Below, piece after piece: positions 25,010-34,226 of a DNA stretch of 64,000 bases. The number at the start of each line of letters is the position of its first letter. Position 1 is the first letter of the stretch. Both the position numbers and the translations under genes were made by a program. Origin of the DNA: Pseudomonadota bacterium (GTDB taxonomy: Bacteria; Pseudomonadota; Alphaproteobacteria; Rhizobiales; Xanthobacteraceae). The notes under the pieces are model-generated. The model was not told where the DNA came from and did no database searches. It saw only the letters and a program-made list of their open reading frames with translations. The stretch lies in NCBI GenBank assembly GCA_023386635.1, contig JAEWJH010000021.1, positions 24,704-88,703 on the forward strand, written 5' to 3'.

Positions 25010-25273
25010 AATCTTCTTCGGTTTTGAACAAATAAAATCGAACAGAGCGTGACAGTGCTGCCATCGGTCCGGCAATTCCTTTTCCGCACCAACGCATTCG
25101 CTCTGCCCGCTCCGCCCCGATAGCGCGAAAAATAGCGATACCGAAGCATTTTTGACGACGATGCGGCGTCTCTGCAATCCCCACGAGTTTTGCTCCTGAC
25201 ACGGGAGCACCCACAGCGTTTGCTGCAGCGCCGCATTCAAGTTGCTCAAATTAAATTCGCTTTTGGCATTCAA

Positions 25274-25289
25274 AGTATCTTGACGGTAT
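25274..25289. promoter_or_regulatory. operator-like repeat, copy B
   Basis: AGTATCTTGACGGTAT includes a TTGACG that could be the -35 of the TRAP/Mo-hydroxylase operon, so a protein bound here could block it. It pairs with copy A at the other end of the 423-bp divergent spacer. The rest of that spacer shows no gene. Confidence 0.5.
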
Positions 25290-25347
25290 TTTTAACTAAT
25301 AACATGGTGTCGATCCTGTATTTTTCTAAACCGAAGGAGATTTGATT

Positions 25348-26343
25348 ATGCTCGCCTCGTGCCGTCGGATCCCCCTACAGTCCCTTCGGCTTACAACCGC
25401 CGCCGCTTTCGGCGCGCTGCTGGTCTCGGGCCTCGCCGCGTCGGCGCAGGAGGTGACGCTGAAAGCAGCGGTGTTCGTTCCGCCCTCCACCACTTACGGC
25501 ATTCCGTTCAAGCGGTTCGTCGATCACGTCAACGAAACCGGTAAGGGCACGCTGCAGATCCGCCTCGTCGGCGGTCCGGAAGCCGTGCCGGCCGATGGCC
25601 AGGCACAGGCACTTAAGACCGGCGTACTTGATATCGCCTCAATCCCGCCGGCCTATTATAAAAGTCTGATGGTCGAGGGCGACGCGCAAATCCTCTCCGA
25701 CATGTCCCTCGCCGAACAGCGCAAATCCGGCGCCTACGATTATCTCAGCAAGCTCGCCACCGAACGGATCAGCGCCATCTACCTCACCACCTATGGCGTG
25801 GGGGTGCCGTTCCATCTCTATGTGACGAAGGACATGCCCGTCGCGAAGATCGACGACCTGCGCGGACAACGCTTCCGCGGGCAGCCGAACTACAACGCTC
25901 TGTTCAAGCACTACAACATCGCCGGCGTGAACATCGCAGCACCGGAAGTCTACACCGCGCTCGAGCGCGGCACGGTGCAAGGTTATGGCTGGCCGCTGTG
26001 GGGCATCAACGACTTCGGCTGGGAAAAGCTCACCAAGGTCCGCGTCGATCCCGGCTTCTACAACGTGATCGTCAACATCCTGATGAACAAGAGCAAGTAC
26101 GATTCGCTCACTCCGGCGCAGCGCAAAGTGCTCGATGACTCCGTCGCCTGGTTCGAGAAGGACAACGAGCAGTACACCGCCGACAAGACCAAGGAGACGC
26201 TCGACATGCAGGCCAAGGCTGGCATCAAGAGCGTGAACTTCGGACCGGAGTTCAAGAAGGTGGCAGTCGATGTCTACTGGGAAGACCTGAAGAAACTGAG
26301 CCCGGCCAATATCGACAAGCTCAAGAGCCTGCTCACCAAGTAA
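25348..26343 (+). CDS. dctP: TRAP transporter substrate-binding protein (DctP family)
   Basis: A 331-residue periplasmic binding protein. Signal peptide residues ~1-33 end at ASAQE. DctP features include TYGVGVPFHLYVTKD and the conserved Arg region DLRGQRFRG. The ATG is 7 bases from GAAGGAGA; a TTG two codons earlier is too close to that site. It heads an operon with the two TRAP membrane subunits and a Mo-hydroxylase. Arg in the FRGQPNY segment probably binds a substrate carboxylate. Confidence 0.93.
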   Translation: MLASCRRIPLQSLRLTTAAAFGALLVSGLAASAQEVTLKAAVFVPPSTTYGIPFKRFVDHVNETGKGTLQIRLVGGPEAVPADGQAQALKTGVLDIASIPPAYYKSLMVEGDAQILSDMSLAEQRKSGAYDYLSKLATERISAIYLTTYGVGVPFHLYVTKDMPVAKIDDLRGQRFRGQPNYNALFKHYNIAGVNIAAPEVYTALERGTVQGYGWPLWGINDFGWEKLTKVRVDPGFYNVIVNILMNKSKYDSLTPAQRKVLDDSVAWFEKDNEQYTADKTKETLDMQAKAGIKSVNFGPEFKKVAVDVYWEDLKKLSPANIDKLKSLLTK

Positions 26344-26386
26344 CGCCGCCCTCACCGGCACGGCAGGCGCGCGAGACATCCGCAGC

Positions 26387-26929
26387 ATGCAGATCATCTT
26401 TTGGCTCAACGGCTGGCTGGTCCGCATCCTCAGCGTACTGGCCGTCGCGGTTATCGCCGCGATGACGCTGGGCATCAGCGCCGAGGTGATCCTGCGGATG
26501 TTCGCGTTCCCCTCGATCGTCGGGTCGATCGAGCTGACGGAATACGGGCTGTTCATTTCGACGTTCTTCGTCGCGCCCTATCTGTTGCGCACCAACGAGC
26601 ACATCCGCGTCGATATCGCCATGTCGCGCGCCACACCTGAAACAGCACGCCGGGTCGAACTCGGCGTGCTGGCGGTCATCATGCTGATTTCCGTGATCAC
26701 CGGCCTTGTCGGCACGATCATCATGATCACCAATGCGCGTGAGGGCACGTTGATTTTCAAGGATCTGATCTTCCCGCAATGGTGGCTGGACTGGATCATT
26801 CCTCTGACGTCGCTCGCCATGACTCTTCAGGCGCTCGAACTTTTCGTCGGGCTGTGGAACACCACCCATCCGGTCTCGCATGACGCGAGCGAGCATGTGC
26901 CGGGCATCCGGCCGGAGGAGATGCCGTGA
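26387..26929 (+). CDS. dctQ: TRAP transporter small permease (DctQ family)
   Basis: A 180-residue inner-membrane protein with four predicted hydrophobic helices (residues ~10-30, 50-66, 92-113, 133-152). LTEYGLFISTFFVAPYLLRTNEHIRVD is the DctQ core (written here only to locate it, residues ~50-75). It overlaps the large subunit start (GTGA) by 4 bases. Confidence 0.92.
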   Translation: MQIIFWLNGWLVRILSVLAVAVIAAMTLGISAEVILRMFAFPSIVGSIELTEYGLFISTFFVAPYLLRTNEHIRVDIAMSRATPETARRVELGVLAVIMLISVITGLVGTIIMITNAREGTLIFKDLIFPQWWLDWIIPLTSLAMTLQALELFVGLWNTTHPVSHDASEHVPGIRPEEMP

Positions 26930-28233
26930 GTTGGGCCTCCATCCTCTCGATCATGTTCGCCTCGAAGGTCGGCCTGCTGCTGACCGCGCTGCCGGTCGCC
27001 TTCGTCTTTTTCATCATCAATATCGTCGGTTCCTATCTGATCTTCGGCGGCTTCGCCGGTCTCGAACAGATGGTGCGCAACGAGCAATTGTCGGTGGCGC
27101 AGTTCTCGCTGGTCCCGATCCCACTGTTCGTGCTGATGGGCGAAGTCCTGTTCCATACCGGCCTTGCGATGAAGTCCGTGGACGCCGTCGACGCGGTGAT
27201 CCGCCGCGTGCCGGGCCGTCTCGCGGTCGTCGCGCTGGTCGCCGGCACGATCTTCTCGGCGATCTCCGGCTCAACCATCGCCACCACGGCGATGCTCGGC
27301 TCACTGCTGCTGCCCCAGATGCTCAAGCGCAACTACGAGCCCAAAACGGCGATGGGGCCGATCCTGGCGATCGGCGGCGTCGATATCCTCATTCCGCCAT
27401 CGGGCCTCGCGGTGCTGCTCGGCAGCCTCGCCGGTATCTCGATTTCTGGCCTGCTGGTCGGCGGCATCGTCCCCGGCCTCATCCTGTCGGTCCTTTTCAT
27501 CGGCTATGTGGTGCTTCGCTGCTGGCTCAACCCGGCACTCGCGCCGGTTTATGACGACGAAGGCGCACCGCAGCGGCATCCCTGGATCAATCTGATCGTC
27601 ACCGTCGTGCCGCTCATCGGCGTTTTCGCCATCGTTGTCGTCAGCATGACCAGCGGCTGGGCCACGCCGACCGAATCCAGCGCGATCGGCGCGCTCGCGA
27701 CCGTGATCCTCGCTGGCTGCTACGGCAGCCTGACGCGCGAGAATCTGTGGAAGTCACTGATAGGGACGATCTCGATCTCCGGTTCACTGCTGTTCATCAT
27801 CGTCGGCGCAACCACCTTCGCACAACTCCTGAGCTTTTCCGGCGCGACCGCCGGCTTGGTCGCGGTGATCGAAAGCTCCGGCTTGCCTCCGACCGCGATC
27901 CTGATCGGCATGCTAGGGATTCTGTTGATTCTAGGCTTCTTCATCGACCAAACCAGCATCATGATGATCACGCTGCCATTCTACATGCCGCTGTTGCGCG
28001 GCATGGGTGTGGATCTGGTCTGGTTTGGCATCCTGTATCTGCTGTGCATGCAGATCGGCTTGCTGACACCGCCATTCGGGCTGTTGCTGTTCGTGCTCAA
28101 AGGCGTTTCCCCGCCCGGCATCACCATCAGCATGATCTACCGCGCCGCCATTCCCTATGTATGGCTGACCATGCTGATGATGGCGCTGATTTTCATCTTT
28201 CCGAGCATCGTCACCGCTTTTGTGACAAACTGA
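26926..28233 (+). CDS. dctM: TRAP transporter large permease (DctM family)
   Basis: A 435-residue integral membrane protein of about 12 helices, the sodium-coupled channel subunit of the TRAP importer. IFSAISGSTIATTAMLG and the repeated LTPPFGLLLF segment are typical of DctM. GTG start overlapping the dctQ stop. Confidence 0.94.
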   Translation: MSWASILSIMFASKVGLLLTALPVAFVFFIINIVGSYLIFGGFAGLEQMVRNEQLSVAQFSLVPIPLFVLMGEVLFHTGLAMKSVDAVDAVIRRVPGRLAVVALVAGTIFSAISGSTIATTAMLGSLLLPQMLKRNYEPKTAMGPILAIGGVDILIPPSGLAVLLGSLAGISISGLLVGGIVPGLILSVLFIGYVVLRCWLNPALAPVYDDEGAPQRHPWINLIVTVVPLIGVFAIVVVSMTSGWATPTESSAIGALATVILAGCYGSLTRENLWKSLIGTISISGSLLFIIVGATTFAQLLSFSGATAGLVAVIESSGLPPTAILIGMLGILLILGFFIDQTSIMMITLPFYMPLLRGMGVDLVWFGILYLLCMQIGLLTPPFGLLLFVLKGVSPPGITISMIYRAAIPYVWLTMLMMALIFIFPSIVTAFVTN

Positions 28234-28260
28234 CGACGTGGCAACCCGAAGGATGCCGCG

Positions 28261-29127
28261 ATGAAGGCACCGATCTTCACCTATCGCCGACCCGACGATC
28301 TCGACGGCGCGCTCGCTTTGCTCGCCGACCACGCGGGCGATGCGCAGGTGCTGGCGGGCGGGCAGAGCCTGATGCCGACGCTCAACATGCGACTGTCGTC
28401 ACCCGGGATGCTGGTCGACATCAACCGGATCGCGACGCTGCGCGGCATTGAGGATCGCGGCGATGCTATCCGCATCGGTGCGCTGGTTCGCCACGCGGAG
28501 GTTGCGGAATCGTCGCTGCTGGCCTCCAGCGTGCCGCTCATCGCGCTGGCGATGCCGCATGTCGCCCATATGGCAGTGCGCAATCGCGGCACCACCTGCG
28601 GCAGTCTCGCGCTCGCCGACCCCTCAGCCGAGATGCCGGCTGTCGCGGTTGCGTTGGACGCCCGGATCATGCTCGCCAAGCGAGGTGCAACGCGCGCCGT
28701 TTCGGCTCGCACCTTCTTTCAAGGCCTTTATCAAACCGCCCGCGACGACGACGAGATGATCACCGAAGTTCTGTTTCCCGTGGCCCAGGATGACGAAACG
28801 TTCGGATTTTCCGAACTCAGCCGTCGCCACGGCGATTTCGCGACCGTTGGCGTCGCGGTCCGCGCGCGGCGCGCTCCGCATGGACTTGAAGACCTTGCGG
28901 TCGTGTTCTTCGGCTCCGAACCGACGCCGTGCCTTAGCCCGAGCGCCAAGATGATCAATCTCGCGGCCGACAGCACCGACGAGGCGTTGACCGATGTTGC
29001 GCGCGCGATGACCGCCGACATGGAGCCGATCGATAATCATCAGGGTCGCGGCGATACCAAACGCAGACAGGCTGCGGTGCTGCTTCAGCGAGCATTACGC
29101 GACATGCTTGGTCGCGCGCATGTCTGA
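28261..29127 (+). CDS. molybdenum hydroxylase FAD subunit (CoxM/XDH-B type)
   Basis: A 288-residue medium subunit of a xanthine-dehydrogenase-family hydroxylase. FAD-binding motifs are AGGQSLMPTLNMR (~residue 35) and TCGSLALADPSAEMP (~110). It passes electrons from the [2Fe-2S] subunit to the acceptor. It is followed by the small and large subunits with overlapping starts, and preceded by the TRAP genes, which suggests import and hydroxylation of the same compound. Confidence 0.93.
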   Translation: MKAPIFTYRRPDDLDGALALLADHAGDAQVLAGGQSLMPTLNMRLSSPGMLVDINRIATLRGIEDRGDAIRIGALVRHAEVAESSLLASSVPLIALAMPHVAHMAVRNRGTTCGSLALADPSAEMPAVAVALDARIMLAKRGATRAVSARTFFQGLYQTARDDDEMITEVLFPVAQDDETFGFSELSRRHGDFATVGVAVRARRAPHGLEDLAVVFFGSEPTPCLSPSAKMINLAADSTDEALTDVARAMTADMEPIDNHQGRGDTKRRQAAVLLQRALRDMLGRAHV

Positions 29128-29617
29128 TTCGCAAATGGTTGAGTACCACGTCATTACGCTGACACTGAATGGCGAAACTATATCGGTCGAAGTCGATGCG
29201 CGCACGCATCTCGCCGATTTCCTGCGCCATCAGCGCAAGCTCACTGGCACTCATGTTGGCTGCGAGCACGGCGTCTGCGGCGCCTGCAACGTGATGGTCG
29301 ACGGCCACTCCGTCCGCAGTTGCCTGATGCTCGCGGTACAAGCCGATAGCACGACGGTCGAGACCGTGGAGGGCCTGACCGCATCGGGTCTCATCGCCGA
29401 CCTCCAGCAGGAGTTCGTCGCCCGGAACGCCCTGCAGTGCGGCTATTGCACATCCGGCATTCTGATGACCGCCACCGAATTGCTGTCGCGTGCGCAGCCG
29501 AACCGCGCCGAGATTCGCGACGCCCTCTCAGGCAATTACTGCCGGTGTACCGGCTATCACACTATCGTCGATGCCATCGAGGCTGTCGCCCAGCGCCGCG
29601 CGGGAGATGCGCCATGA
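29120..29617 (+). CDS. molybdenum hydroxylase [2Fe-2S] subunit (CoxS type)
   Basis: A 165-residue small subunit. The plant-type cluster is CEHGVCGACNVMVDG plus a later Cys (residues ~41-63), and the second cluster is CGYCTSG ... CRCTGYHTI (~100-142). The ATG at the MSDSQM start overlaps the FAD-subunit stop by 8 bases; an upstream TTG is less likely. The stop overlaps the large subunit ATG. Confidence 0.94.
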   Translation: MSDSQMVEYHVITLTLNGETISVEVDARTHLADFLRHQRKLTGTHVGCEHGVCGACNVMVDGHSVRSCLMLAVQADSTTVETVEGLTASGLIADLQQEFVARNALQCGYCTSGILMTATELLSRAQPNRAEIRDALSGNYCRCTGYHTIVDAIEAVAQRRAGDAP

Positions 29618-31962
29618 ATCATGCCGATCCGCGCAGCGTCCCCCGCCGAGAGGCCGCGCGTCTCGTCGCCGGAAAAGGCCGTTACACCGACGATATTGAT
29701 GCCGCCGGCATCGGCCATGTCGCTTTCGTGCGCAGTCCATACCCGCATGCCCGCATCGACCGAATCGACTGCGCCAAAGCGAAATCTGCACCCGGCGTGA
29801 TCGCGGTCGTCACCGCCGACGATCTCGCCGCCGTCTGCAAACCGTGGGAGACGCGGCTTGCCATGGTGCCGACGCATCTCTCGCCGGAGCAGACGCCACT
29901 CGCGCATGACGAAGCGTGCTGGCAGGGCGAAGCCGTGGTCGCAGTCGTCGCCAGGACACGCGCGGAGGCCGAAGACGCGTGCGAGCAGGTCGCGATCGAC
30001 TGGACCGAGCTGCCGGCCGTCGCGGATATCGACGCCGCTGCCGCTGACGATGCGGCGCCAGTAAAATCCGGCATGCCTAACAACCTTGGCCTCGATCACG
30101 GCATCAGTGTCGGCGATCCCGATTCCGCGTTCCGCGAAGCTGCGGTCGTTGTCGAACACGACTTCGCATTCTCCCGGCAAACCGGTGTGACGCTGGAGCC
30201 GCGCACCATCCTCGCCAGCTTCGATCCTCGTGTGCAGGAATTGTTCGTTCGGCATTCGCATCAGGCGCCGCACCAGATGCGCGAGGTTTTTTCCGCGCAA
30301 CTCGGCCTACCGCTGTCGGCCGTGCGCGTCGTCGCGCCCGATGTGGGCGGCGCGTTCGGCATGAAGCTATGCGCCTATCCCGACGAGATGGCGGTCGCCG
30401 CTATCGCCGTGCTGCTCGGACGGCCGGTGAAGTTCTGTGCCGATCGGCTGGAGTCCTTCATCAGCGACAATCACGCTCGCGAGGCGCGCGTGCGAGGCCG
30501 GCTCGCCGTCGACAAGGACGGCGCGCTGCTCGCGATGGATATCGCGATGCTGTCCGGCTTCGGCGCCTATGCCTCGCATCCGCGCGGCAGCGTTGGTGAA
30601 GGCTTGCAGGCCGTGCACATGGTCGCCGCGCCCTACCGGCTCCCGCACTATCGCGGCCGGGTGCGCGGCTACTTTCAGAACAAGGTACCGAGCGGCATTC
30701 TCCGCGCGGTAGGCCAGCCGATCGCCTGCACCGTCACCGAGCAATTGCTCGATCTCGCCGCACGCAAGCTCGGCCTCGATCCGGCGGAGATCCGCCGCCG
30801 CAACTACGCCGACGCCGAAGACAAGCCGATACGCTCTGCCGCCGGCATCGTGTTGTCGCAGCTCTCGTTGCAACGCTGCCACGACCGGCTGCTGGCATTG
30901 ATGGACTACGACGGCCTGCGCCGCCAGCAGGCCGCGCTCCGTAACAATCAATGTTACCGTGGTATCGGCTTCGCCACCTTCATCGAGCAGACCGGCGTCG
31001 GCCCGCAGCTTTACGGTCCTCAGAATGTCCGGGTCTCGGCGCATGAGGCCTGTCGCATCATCGTCGAAACGGATGGCAGCGTGCGTTGCGCCACCAGCGT
31101 CACGGATCAAGGCCAGGGAACGCGCACGGGTTTGTTGCAAATCCTGGCGCGGGAGCTGGGCGTTGCGCCGGACATGATCGAGATGATCACCGGTGATACG
31201 CAGATAACGCCCCTCGGCGGCGGAGCCTGGGCATCGCGAGGCGTGGCGCTGGGCGGCGAGGCGACGCTGCGTGCAGCCCGCCGGCTCAAGAGCAATATCC
31301 TGACCGTCGCTGCCTCATTGCTGCAAGCCGATCCATCCTCACTACGGCTTCAGGATGGCACGGTGCGCAACGCTGCGGGACTCGCGCAGATGAGTCTGGC
31401 AGATATCGGCGTCGCGGTTAGCTTCCGGTCCCATCTCATTCCACTCGATAGCATCCCGAGCCTCGAGGTGGTCGAGACCTTTGCGCCGCGCGATACGCCC
31501 TATATCGCCGCCAACGGCATTCAAGCCGCACATGTGGAGGTCGATCCCGAGCTCGGCACCATCCGCGTTCTCGACTTTTGGGTAGTCGACGATTGCGGCC
31601 GTGTGATCAACCCCATGCTGGTTGATGAGCAAATCCGCGGCGGCGTCGTGCAGGGGATCGGCGCAGCGCTTTATGAACAATGCATCTACAGCACTGACGG
31701 CCAGCTCGAAAACGGGAGCCTCGCCGATTATCTCGTGCCGATGGCAGGTGAAATGCCAGACATCCTTATTGCGCATGTTGAGACTCCGACCTCAACGACC
31801 ATGCTCGGCGCGCGCGGCGTCGGGGAAGCGGGAACTGTCGGCGCAGCCGCTGCAATCTGGACCGCGGTCAACGACGCCCTCAGCCCGCTCGGCGCCACGG
31901 TCACCGAACAGCCATTTACCCCGGAACATGTACTCGATCGCATTGCCCTGGCGACGGCATAG
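29614..31962 (+). CDS. molybdenum hydroxylase large (molybdopterin) subunit
   Basis: A 782-residue catalytic subunit of the aldehyde oxidase/xanthine dehydrogenase family. Seen are VAPDVGGAFGMK, VTDQGQGTRTGLLQI and the catalytic-Glu segment GVGEAGTVGAA near the C-terminus. The segment that carries the Cys-Ser-Phe-Arg loop in CO dehydrogenase reads GILRAVGQP, so this is not a form I CODH. It hydroxylates a carbon next to a ring nitrogen or an aldehyde. The gene order M-S-L and the neighbouring FAD monooxygenase and amidase genes fit an N-heterocycle. Confidence 0.93.
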   Translation: MNHADPRSVPRREAARLVAGKGRYTDDIDAAGIGHVAFVRSPYPHARIDRIDCAKAKSAPGVIAVVTADDLAAVCKPWETRLAMVPTHLSPEQTPLAHDEACWQGEAVVAVVARTRAEAEDACEQVAIDWTELPAVADIDAAAADDAAPVKSGMPNNLGLDHGISVGDPDSAFREAAVVVEHDFAFSRQTGVTLEPRTILASFDPRVQELFVRHSHQAPHQMREVFSAQLGLPLSAVRVVAPDVGGAFGMKLCAYPDEMAVAAIAVLLGRPVKFCADRLESFISDNHAREARVRGRLAVDKDGALLAMDIAMLSGFGAYASHPRGSVGEGLQAVHMVAAPYRLPHYRGRVRGYFQNKVPSGILRAVGQPIACTVTEQLLDLAARKLGLDPAEIRRRNYADAEDKPIRSAAGIVLSQLSLQRCHDRLLALMDYDGLRRQQAALRNNQCYRGIGFATFIEQTGVGPQLYGPQNVRVSAHEACRIIVETDGSVRCATSVTDQGQGTRTGLLQILARELGVAPDMIEMITGDTQITPLGGGAWASRGVALGGEATLRAARRLKSNILTVAASLLQADPSSLRLQDGTVRNAAGLAQMSLADIGVAVSFRSHLIPLDSIPSLEVVETFAPRDTPYIAANGIQAAHVEVDPELGTIRVLDFWVVDDCGRVINPMLVDEQIRGGVVQGIGAALYEQCIYSTDGQLENGSLADYLVPMAGEMPDILIAHVETPTSTTMLGARGVGEAGTVGAAAAIWTAVNDALSPLGATVTEQPFTPEHVLDRIALATA

Positions 31963-32000
31963 GTCCTTCAGTATTGTCCTACGAGCGACACACCAAGAGC

Positions 32001-32975
32001 CTACTCGAGCTTGATATTCGCTGCCTTGAGAGCTTCGCCCCATTGCTTGATGTCGGCGGCGATTGTCGCCGAAAACTCCTGTGGGGTCGAACCGATTGGA
32101 TCGACACCGTAGTTCGCGAGGGTTGCCAAAATTTTTGGATTCTGAAGTGCGGCTTTGACCTCGTTTGCGACCAGGTCCACGATCTCTCGCGGCGTACTCG
32201 CCGGCGCGATCAAACCATTCCACGTCTCCGATCGGAATCCGGGGAAACCACTCTCCGCCACCGTGGGTACATCCGGCAATTTGGCAGCTCGCTTGACGCC
32301 GGATACCGCGATTGCACGCAATTGGTTGCCGGCATATGGCAACGCTTCCGACAAGTTGCCAAAATAAATCGGCGCCTGGTTGGCGATCACGTCGGTGATC
32401 GCCGGCCCGCCGCCCTTGTAGGGAACGTGGACCATGTCGAGCTGGGCTCGCTGGCACAGGAGAACCATCGTCAGGTGACTAAGACTTCCCGTCCCACCCG
32501 ATGCGTAAACGACCTTTCCAGGCCGCGCTTTCACATAGGCAATTAGCTCGGACAGCGTTTTCGCCTCAAACGACGGATTGGTCACCATGCAAAATGGATT
32601 GCTGGCGACATTGCTGATCGGTGTAAAATCCTTGATGGGATCGTAGCTGACCTTCCGCATTGCCGGCAAAATCGCGATTTGCGGCAGCGCGGCCATCATC
32701 AGGTTGTAGCCGTCCGGCGCAGCGCGAGCTGTCGCATCGGCGGCAACGATGCCACCTCCGCCGAGACGATTCTCGACGACAAACGCCTCGCCGAGCTTAT
32801 CCGACAGATGTTGCGCGATCAGCCGGGCAATTCCGTCCGTATTGCCGCCCGCCGCGAACGGCACTGCGATCTTCACCGGCCGCTGTGGCCATTTGTCGGC
32901 CGCGAAGGCGGCGAGAGGCGATGCAGCGAAAGCGCCTGCTGCGACGGATTTCAGAAATGTACGGCGTGTGGTCAT
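32001..32975 (-). CDS. Bug-family (TctC) tripartite tricarboxylate binding protein
   Basis: A 324-residue periplasmic binding protein. The N-terminus MTTRRTFLKSVAAGAFA is a Tat-type signal (RRTFLK), cleaved near AFAAD. Bug features: FAAGGNTDGIARL, VVENRLGGGG and VGSTPQEFSA-type C-terminus. The ATG has an AGGGAGGA site. No TctA/TctB membrane genes are nearby, as is common for Bug proteins. It ends a long minus-strand operon and may bind its substrate or act as a sensor. Confidence 0.92.
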   Translation of the reverse strand: MTTRRTFLKSVAAGAFAASPLAAFAADKWPQRPVKIAVPFAAGGNTDGIARLIAQHLSDKLGEAFVVENRLGGGGIVAADATARAAPDGYNLMMAALPQIAILPAMRKVSYDPIKDFTPISNVASNPFCMVTNPSFEAKTLSELIAYVKARPGKVVYASGGTGSLSHLTMVLLCQRAQLDMVHVPYKGGGPAITDVIANQAPIYFGNLSEALPYAGNQLRAIAVSGVKRAAKLPDVPTVAESGFPGFRSETWNGLIAPASTPREIVDLVANEVKAALQNPKILATLANYGVDPIGSTPQEFSATIAADIKQWGEALKAANIKLE

Positions 32976-33026
32976 CAGTTCATCCTCCCTGGAGCCATTG
33001 TCTGTCATCGATCGCGCGCCGTGCGG

Positions 33027-34220
33027 TCACGTCACCTGTTCGGCGGCACGCAGCCCTTCGAACATCGCAGTACGCGTCAAGAAGGCGCGCGCGCGCATCG
33101 GGTCGAGCGATGTCGCGCGAATCTCGGCGAGCCGCTCGCGGCGCTTGAGCGGATCCTTTTCCTCCAGCGTGCGCTTGTTCTGGATCGTCATGGCTTGAAG
33201 GAACTCACTGGCGACGAACCGGCGCTGCCGGTCGTAAAGGTCCAGCAGATCCTGCGATTTCCCCTGCAAGACGCGCGCGAGCTTGCCGGCGAGACTCACA
33301 GCGTCGTGGATGCCGAAGTTCATGCCCATACCACCGAGCGGGTTGTTGACATGAGCGGCGTCGCCCACCAGCAAGGCGCGGCCGGCGCGATAGCGCGTGG
33401 CAACGCGCTGGTGCACTGTGTAAAGATTCGTATGCAGGATCTCGTGCGGGCCGTCCTGCGGCACGAAGGCCCGCAGCCGCTGCTCCGCGTTGCGATGATC
33501 CAGCAGGTCGTCCGCGGCCGCGTCCGGTGCGGTCGGGAACACGACGCGCCAGATGCCAGGAGGCCCCTTGCCCGGCACCTTGAACGTCGCGCACCATTCG
33601 CGCGGATCGGAAACATAGGCGCTGTAAGCGAAGCCGTACTGTTCGAGGTCGGTCCCGGTCGTGATCACCAGGAAGCGTTCCTCATAGGTGAACCCCTCGA
33701 AACCAATATCCTGAGATTTGCGGACCACGCTGCGCCCACCATCGGCGCCGATCACGTAGCTGCTACGGAATCTCCGCCCGTCCTCGCATGTCACCGTAAC
33801 GCCTTCCGCATCCTGAGTTACGGTGTCGACCGCTGCGCCGTAATGCAGCGTGAAGCCTTCCTTTTTCGATAGCATCGCGGTCAGAACCGCGACGAGCTTG
33901 TGCTGCTCGCACTGCAACCGGTACGGGAACGGCGTCATATCGGCGAGAATGCCGAGATCGAACTCCGCAATCACGCCCTCCTCACGCCCGCGAAATTGCC
34001 ATTGCGGGCACTTGATGCCGAGTTCGTGCAGCTTGGCGGTGACGCCGCTCGGCGCAAACATCTCCATCGTCGGCGGGTGAAAGGTCGCGGCGCGCGGGTC
34101 TTCATAAATCTCCGTGCGCGCCTCCAGAACGGTGACGGGGATCCCTGCATCAACGAGAAACAGGGCAGCCGTCAGGCCCGATGGTCCGGCGCCGACGATG
34201 ATGACGTTGGAGTCGGCCAT
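33027..34220 (-). CDS. FAD-dependent monooxygenase (PheA/UbiH-like hydroxylase)
   Basis: A 397-residue class A flavoprotein monooxygenase. GAGPSGL near residue 10 binds ADP, VIGADGGRSVVR near 158 is the DG motif, and ALLVGDAAHVNNPLGGMGMN near 285 is the GD motif. It hydroxylates an aromatic or N-heteroaromatic ring, often a phenol or hydroxypyridine. It lies 6 bases downstream of the maleate-isomerase-like gene. Because a Mo-hydroxylase is encoded next door, sequential ring hydroxylation is plausible (inference). Confidence 0.92.
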   Translation of the reverse strand: MADSNVIIVGAGPSGLTAALFLVDAGIPVTVLEARTEIYEDPRAATFHPPTMEMFAPSGVTAKLHELGIKCPQWQFRGREEGVIAEFDLGILADMTPFPYRLQCEQHKLVAVLTAMLSKKEGFTLHYGAAVDTVTQDAEGVTVTCEDGRRFRSSYVIGADGGRSVVRKSQDIGFEGFTYEERFLVITTGTDLEQYGFAYSAYVSDPREWCATFKVPGKGPPGIWRVVFPTAPDAAADDLLDHRNAEQRLRAFVPQDGPHEILHTNLYTVHQRVATRYRAGRALLVGDAAHVNNPLGGMGMNFGIHDAVSLAGKLARVLQGKSQDLLDLYDRQRRFVASEFLQAMTIQNKRTLEEKDPLKRRERLAEIRATSLDPMRARAFLTRTAMFEGLRAAEQVT

Positions 34221-34226
34221 GGCGCC

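Noticed and set aside
23989..25011. 340-codon plus-strand open frame opposite the dehydratase and VOC genes
   Set aside because: Antisense shadow, no motifs, runs into the promoter region.
28261..31962. Carbon monoxide dehydrogenase coxMSL
   Set aside because: Subunit order fits, but the catalytic loop lacks the CO dehydrogenase Cys motif.
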